A stretch of DNA of 8,047 nucleotides, taken from NCBI GenBank assembly GCA_948482865.1, contig CAOMHR010000068.1, forward strand, positions 1 through 8,047. The letters run 5' to 3'. Under the pieces are notes generated by a model. It saw nothing but the letters and a program-made list of their open reading frames with translations, did not search any database and had not been told where the DNA came from. Shown piece after piece: positions 6,332 to 8,047 of the stretch (positions are counted from its first letter, which is position 1; the number at the start of each line of letters is the position of its first letter). Position numbers and translations under genes: made by a program. The stretch comes from Christensenellaceae bacterium. GTDB lineage: Bacteria > Bacillota > Clostridia > Christensenellales > Borkfalkiaceae.

Positions 6332-7558
6332 TTATATCGCCCAGTTGCCATCTTTAAATATCTGAACGCGTTTACCGTCCGCAGTTACGCCGATAATAGA
6401 CATATCCGCACTGCCTATCATAAAGTCAACGTGTATCATAGAACTGTTTACGCCGAGTTTTTCGCATTCTTCGACAGAATAGTTTTCATAATTTTCAAGA
6501 CAATTATTGAACCCCCTGCCAAGAGCCAAATGACAGCTTGCGTTTTCGTCAAACAGCGTATTGTAAAATAATATGCCTGTATTATTAATAGGCGAATCGT
6601 GAGCGATTAAAGCAACTTCACCGAGATATGACGCCCCTTCATCCATTGCAATCATTTTTTCAAGAACGTCCTGATTTTTCTCAGCATGCACTTCTACCGC
6701 TCTGCCGTTTTCAAATCTGACCCAAAAATTTTCAATCAGTTTGCCCTGATAAGAAAGCGGTTTTGTTGCAACAACTTTTCCTTCCGCCTTGCCGCGTAAA
6801 GGAGACGTAAAGACTTCTTCACTGGGAATATTCGCATTGAAATAAATATTACTGCCAAGCGCGCGTTCCCCGCCGCCGAGAAATACGCCTTTTGAGTTAA
6901 GCCCTACTTTAAAATTTGTACCGTTCAAACTTTTGTATTCAAGACTTTCAAATTTATAATCGTTCAAAAACTTGCAACGTTTAGCCAATTCTTTGTTGTG
7001 ATTATCCCATGCCTTGATAGGGTCGCCATCAACCCGCGAACAATATAGTATATTTTCCCAAAGTTTTTCAATAGCGTCGTCCACGGAAAGTTCGGGATAA
7101 ATTTTCTTTGCCCATTCACGCCCTGGAACAGCCGCTATACACCACTGATATTTGTTTTCAATCGAATCACGGTAAGGTTTTATAAACGGAAATTTAGCCT
7201 GGCTTGCCTTTGAAATCTTTTCACTGTCAGTACCGTTCAAGCCGTCAGGATCATCCGAATCTATCCATAACAGGCACGACAGTTTTTCAACCCTGCGTTC
7301 CCATTCCGCCTTGTCCACGCCTGTAAATTCAGAAAGAGTTCCCAAACTTCTGTAATCGTAATGCAGTTTGGTTATGGGCATATACGACCACTCAACTTTG
7401 ACAAGCGAAGCGCCTGATTTATAGCACTCTTCCACACACATTTTTACAAATTCGGGCTGGTCAAGTCCGCAACGGATAATTACTTCCTGACCTTCTTTTA
7501 CATTTAAGCCGCACTTAACTATTAATTCTGCGTATTTTTGCAATCTTTCCTGCTGCAT
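6332..7558 (-). CDS. ampS: M29 family metallo-aminopeptidase (AmpS/PepS/aminopeptidase T type)
   Basis: This cytoplasmic two-metal exopeptidase removes N-terminal residues from peptides and works in peptide turnover. It has 408 residues, the usual length for the M29 family. The metal ligands known from Thermus aminopeptidase T appear conserved: the Glu pair in IPSEEVF (247/248), Glu314 in SYLGEVAL, His343 in ASCHLALG, and His376 and Asp378 in MIHVDF. A family-typical GGGERALGSN segment lies at 228-237. No signal peptide is present. The ATG at 7558 has AAGGA 7 nt upstream and its own strong promoter 31 bp upstream. It forms its own leftward unit, stopping 21 bp before the shared terminator. 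Family assignment is firm; the choice between the names ampS and pepS is only a matter of convention. Confidence 0.95.
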   Translation of the reverse strand: MQQERLQKYAELIVKCGLNVKEGQEVIIRCGLDQPEFVKMCVEECYKSGASLVKVEWSYMPITKLHYDYRSLGTLSEFTGVDKAEWERRVEKLSCLLWIDSDDPDGLNGTDSEKISKASQAKFPFIKPYRDSIENKYQWCIAAVPGREWAKKIYPELSVDDAIEKLWENILYCSRVDGDPIKAWDNHNKELAKRCKFLNDYKFESLEYKSLNGTNFKVGLNSKGVFLGGGERALGSNIYFNANIPSEEVFTSPLRGKAEGKVVATKPLSYQGKLIENFWVRFENGRAVEVHAEKNQDVLEKMIAMDEGASYLGEVALIAHDSPINNTGILFYNTLFDENASCHLALGRGFNNCLENYENYSVEECEKLGVNSSMIHVDFMIGSADMSIIGVTADGKRVQIFKDGNWAI

Positions 7559-7588
7559 AATTAATTCCTTTTTATTTTACTTTAATTA

Positions 7589-7617
7589 ATTATATCACCA
7601 TTCCGGGTTATAGGCAA
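7589..7617 (-). promoter_or_regulatory. Extended -10 sigma-A promoter of the aminopeptidase
   Basis: Leftward, TTGCCT (7617-7612) is followed after 17 bp by a perfect TATAAT (7594-7589), with an extended -10 element TGA directly before it (7597-7595). The predicted start near 7582 gives a leader of about 24 nt containing the AAGGA site at 7570-7566. The -35 box begins only 5 bp after the last stop codon of the broken DUF4177-like gene. Confidence 0.8.
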
Positions 7618-7622
7618 GAAAA

Positions 7623-7814
7623 TTAAACTTCAGTTTCAAAAACTAAATCCATTACTATTATTTTACCGCTTGGACCAATTAAAGAAGGAATAAACCAAAC
7701 TTACCTGTAACGCTTTGCAGCATACTCTTCAATAATACTCCTGTATCCGGAAAAAACCGCGTCTTTGACAACGTTGTTGTTTGCTTTGACCGAAACATAC
7801 TCATATTTTTTCAT
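7623..7814 (-). pseudogene. DUF4177-like small protein gene interrupted by an in-frame TAA
   Basis: ATG at 7814 opens a frame of 37 codons (beginning MKKYEYVSVK and ending EEYAAKRYR) that meets TAA at 7703-7701. Without any frame change, 25 more codons follow (VWFIPSLIGPSGKI, then MDLVFETEV) to a second TAA at 7625-7623. The joined product, 62 residues plus the stop position, matches the general pattern of DUF4177 proteins as I recall it: an MKKYEYV-type start, an EYA-GYRYVGFIP centre and a DLVFE end. The stop replaces the Tyr expected after YR. The expected glycines nearby read Arg35 and Trp (second residue after the stop), which also suggests relaxed constraint. AAAGGG (7826-7821) is a fair ribosome site 6 nt before the ATG, overlapping the stop codon of the upstream membrane gene, so the two were probably cotranscribed. 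Function of the family is unknown. A live 37-residue peptide remains possible. Confidence 0.7.
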
Positions 7815-7824
7815 ATAAAACCCT

Positions 7825-8047
7825 TTATTTGTTTTTATTTTTAACAATAACTATTGTAACGAAAACCGCCAGCAATATTGCACAGGTACCCAACAAAATT
7901 CCATACATTGCACCAAGCGGAATTTGGTTGCCGGCAACGTAAATATTTACGTCAAAACCGTCCATTATCCCCTTTAACGCTTCGTCAGGAACCCCTACGT
8001 CTTCCAGGGCAAGCAAGTAACCGTTCATATAATGGTTGCGGATAATG
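7825..8047 (-). CDS. C-terminal end of an unrecognised membrane-anchored protein (5' end beyond window)
   Basis: Seventy-three codons are visible and the frame stays open to the window edge. An ATG at 8028 exists, but no ribosome site precedes it (the upstream bases read CGCAACCATTAT) and codons before it are open (IIRNHY), so a longer protein entering from the right is more likely. The visible part is a short, mildly acidic stretch (ALEDVGVPDEALKGIMDGFD), a possible beta strand (VNIYVAGN), then one strong hydrophobic segment of about 25 residues starting at LGAMYGILLG, and a KNKNK tail before TAA. That pattern fits a single C-terminal membrane anchor with the short basic tail in the cytoplasm. 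I do not recognise the family. It lies 10 bp upstream of the DUF4177-like pseudogene on the same strand, so both probably share a transcript. Confidence 0.6.
   Translation of the reverse strand, partial: IIRNHYMNGYLLALEDVGVPDEALKGIMDGFDVNIYVAGNQIPLGAMYGILLGTCAILLAVFVTIVIVKNKNK

Noticed and set aside
7559..7600. AATTAATT repeats near the aminopeptidase start as an operator
   Set aside because: Short AT-only repeats are expected by chance here and coincide with the -10 region and the leader.

Overview
The window carries moderately AT-rich, tightly packed bacterial DNA using the standard code. It looks like chromosome from a low-GC Gram-positive lineage, most likely an uncultured member of the Clostridia. 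The reasons are the style of the proteins (a TM287/288-type heterodimeric ABC exporter, a YbiT-clade ABC-F protein, an M29 aminopeptidase, a DUF4177-like small protein), strong AGGAG-type ribosome binding sites and near-consensus sigma-A promoters. The taxonomic call is inference. I see no tRNA, rRNA, CRISPR array, insertion sequence or phage gene.

Layout. Positions 1-4997 hold a leftward three-gene operon: exporter subunit A (4997 to 3276), exporter subunit B (3274 to 1514), then a YbiT-like ABC-F ATPase (from 1487, running off the left edge). The genes are separated by 1 bp and 26 bp. An 87-bp divergent promoter region (4998-5084) separates this operon from a rightward RlmI-like 23S rRNA methyltransferase (5085-6248). 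That gene converges on a leftward M29 metallo-aminopeptidase (7558 to 6332), and a perfect palindromic terminator (6284-6310) lies between them. To the right, also leftward, are a DUF4177-like gene broken by an in-frame TAA (7814 to 7623) and the C-terminal end of a membrane-anchored protein that enters from the right edge.

How the genes fit together. The two exporter subunits each carry one half of an asymmetric ATPase. Subunit A has lost the catalytic Glu and the switch His, and subunit B has the matching altered signature (LSQGQ). The downstream ABC-F protein shows the same logic inside one chain: one composite ATP site looks intact, while the other has lost both its Walker A lysine and its opposing signature. 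All three ATPases of the operon are therefore one-site enzymes by sequence. The substrate of the exporter cannot be read from the sequence. The methyltransferase and the ABC-F protein both belong to ribosome-directed families, but a functional link between them is only suggested by adjacency.

I found no convincing new multi-gene system. The points most worth a second look are the paired degeneration in the ABC-F protein, an apparently leaderless promoter for the exporter operon, and the DUF4177-like gene interrupted at one codon while its downstream half stays in frame and recognisable.
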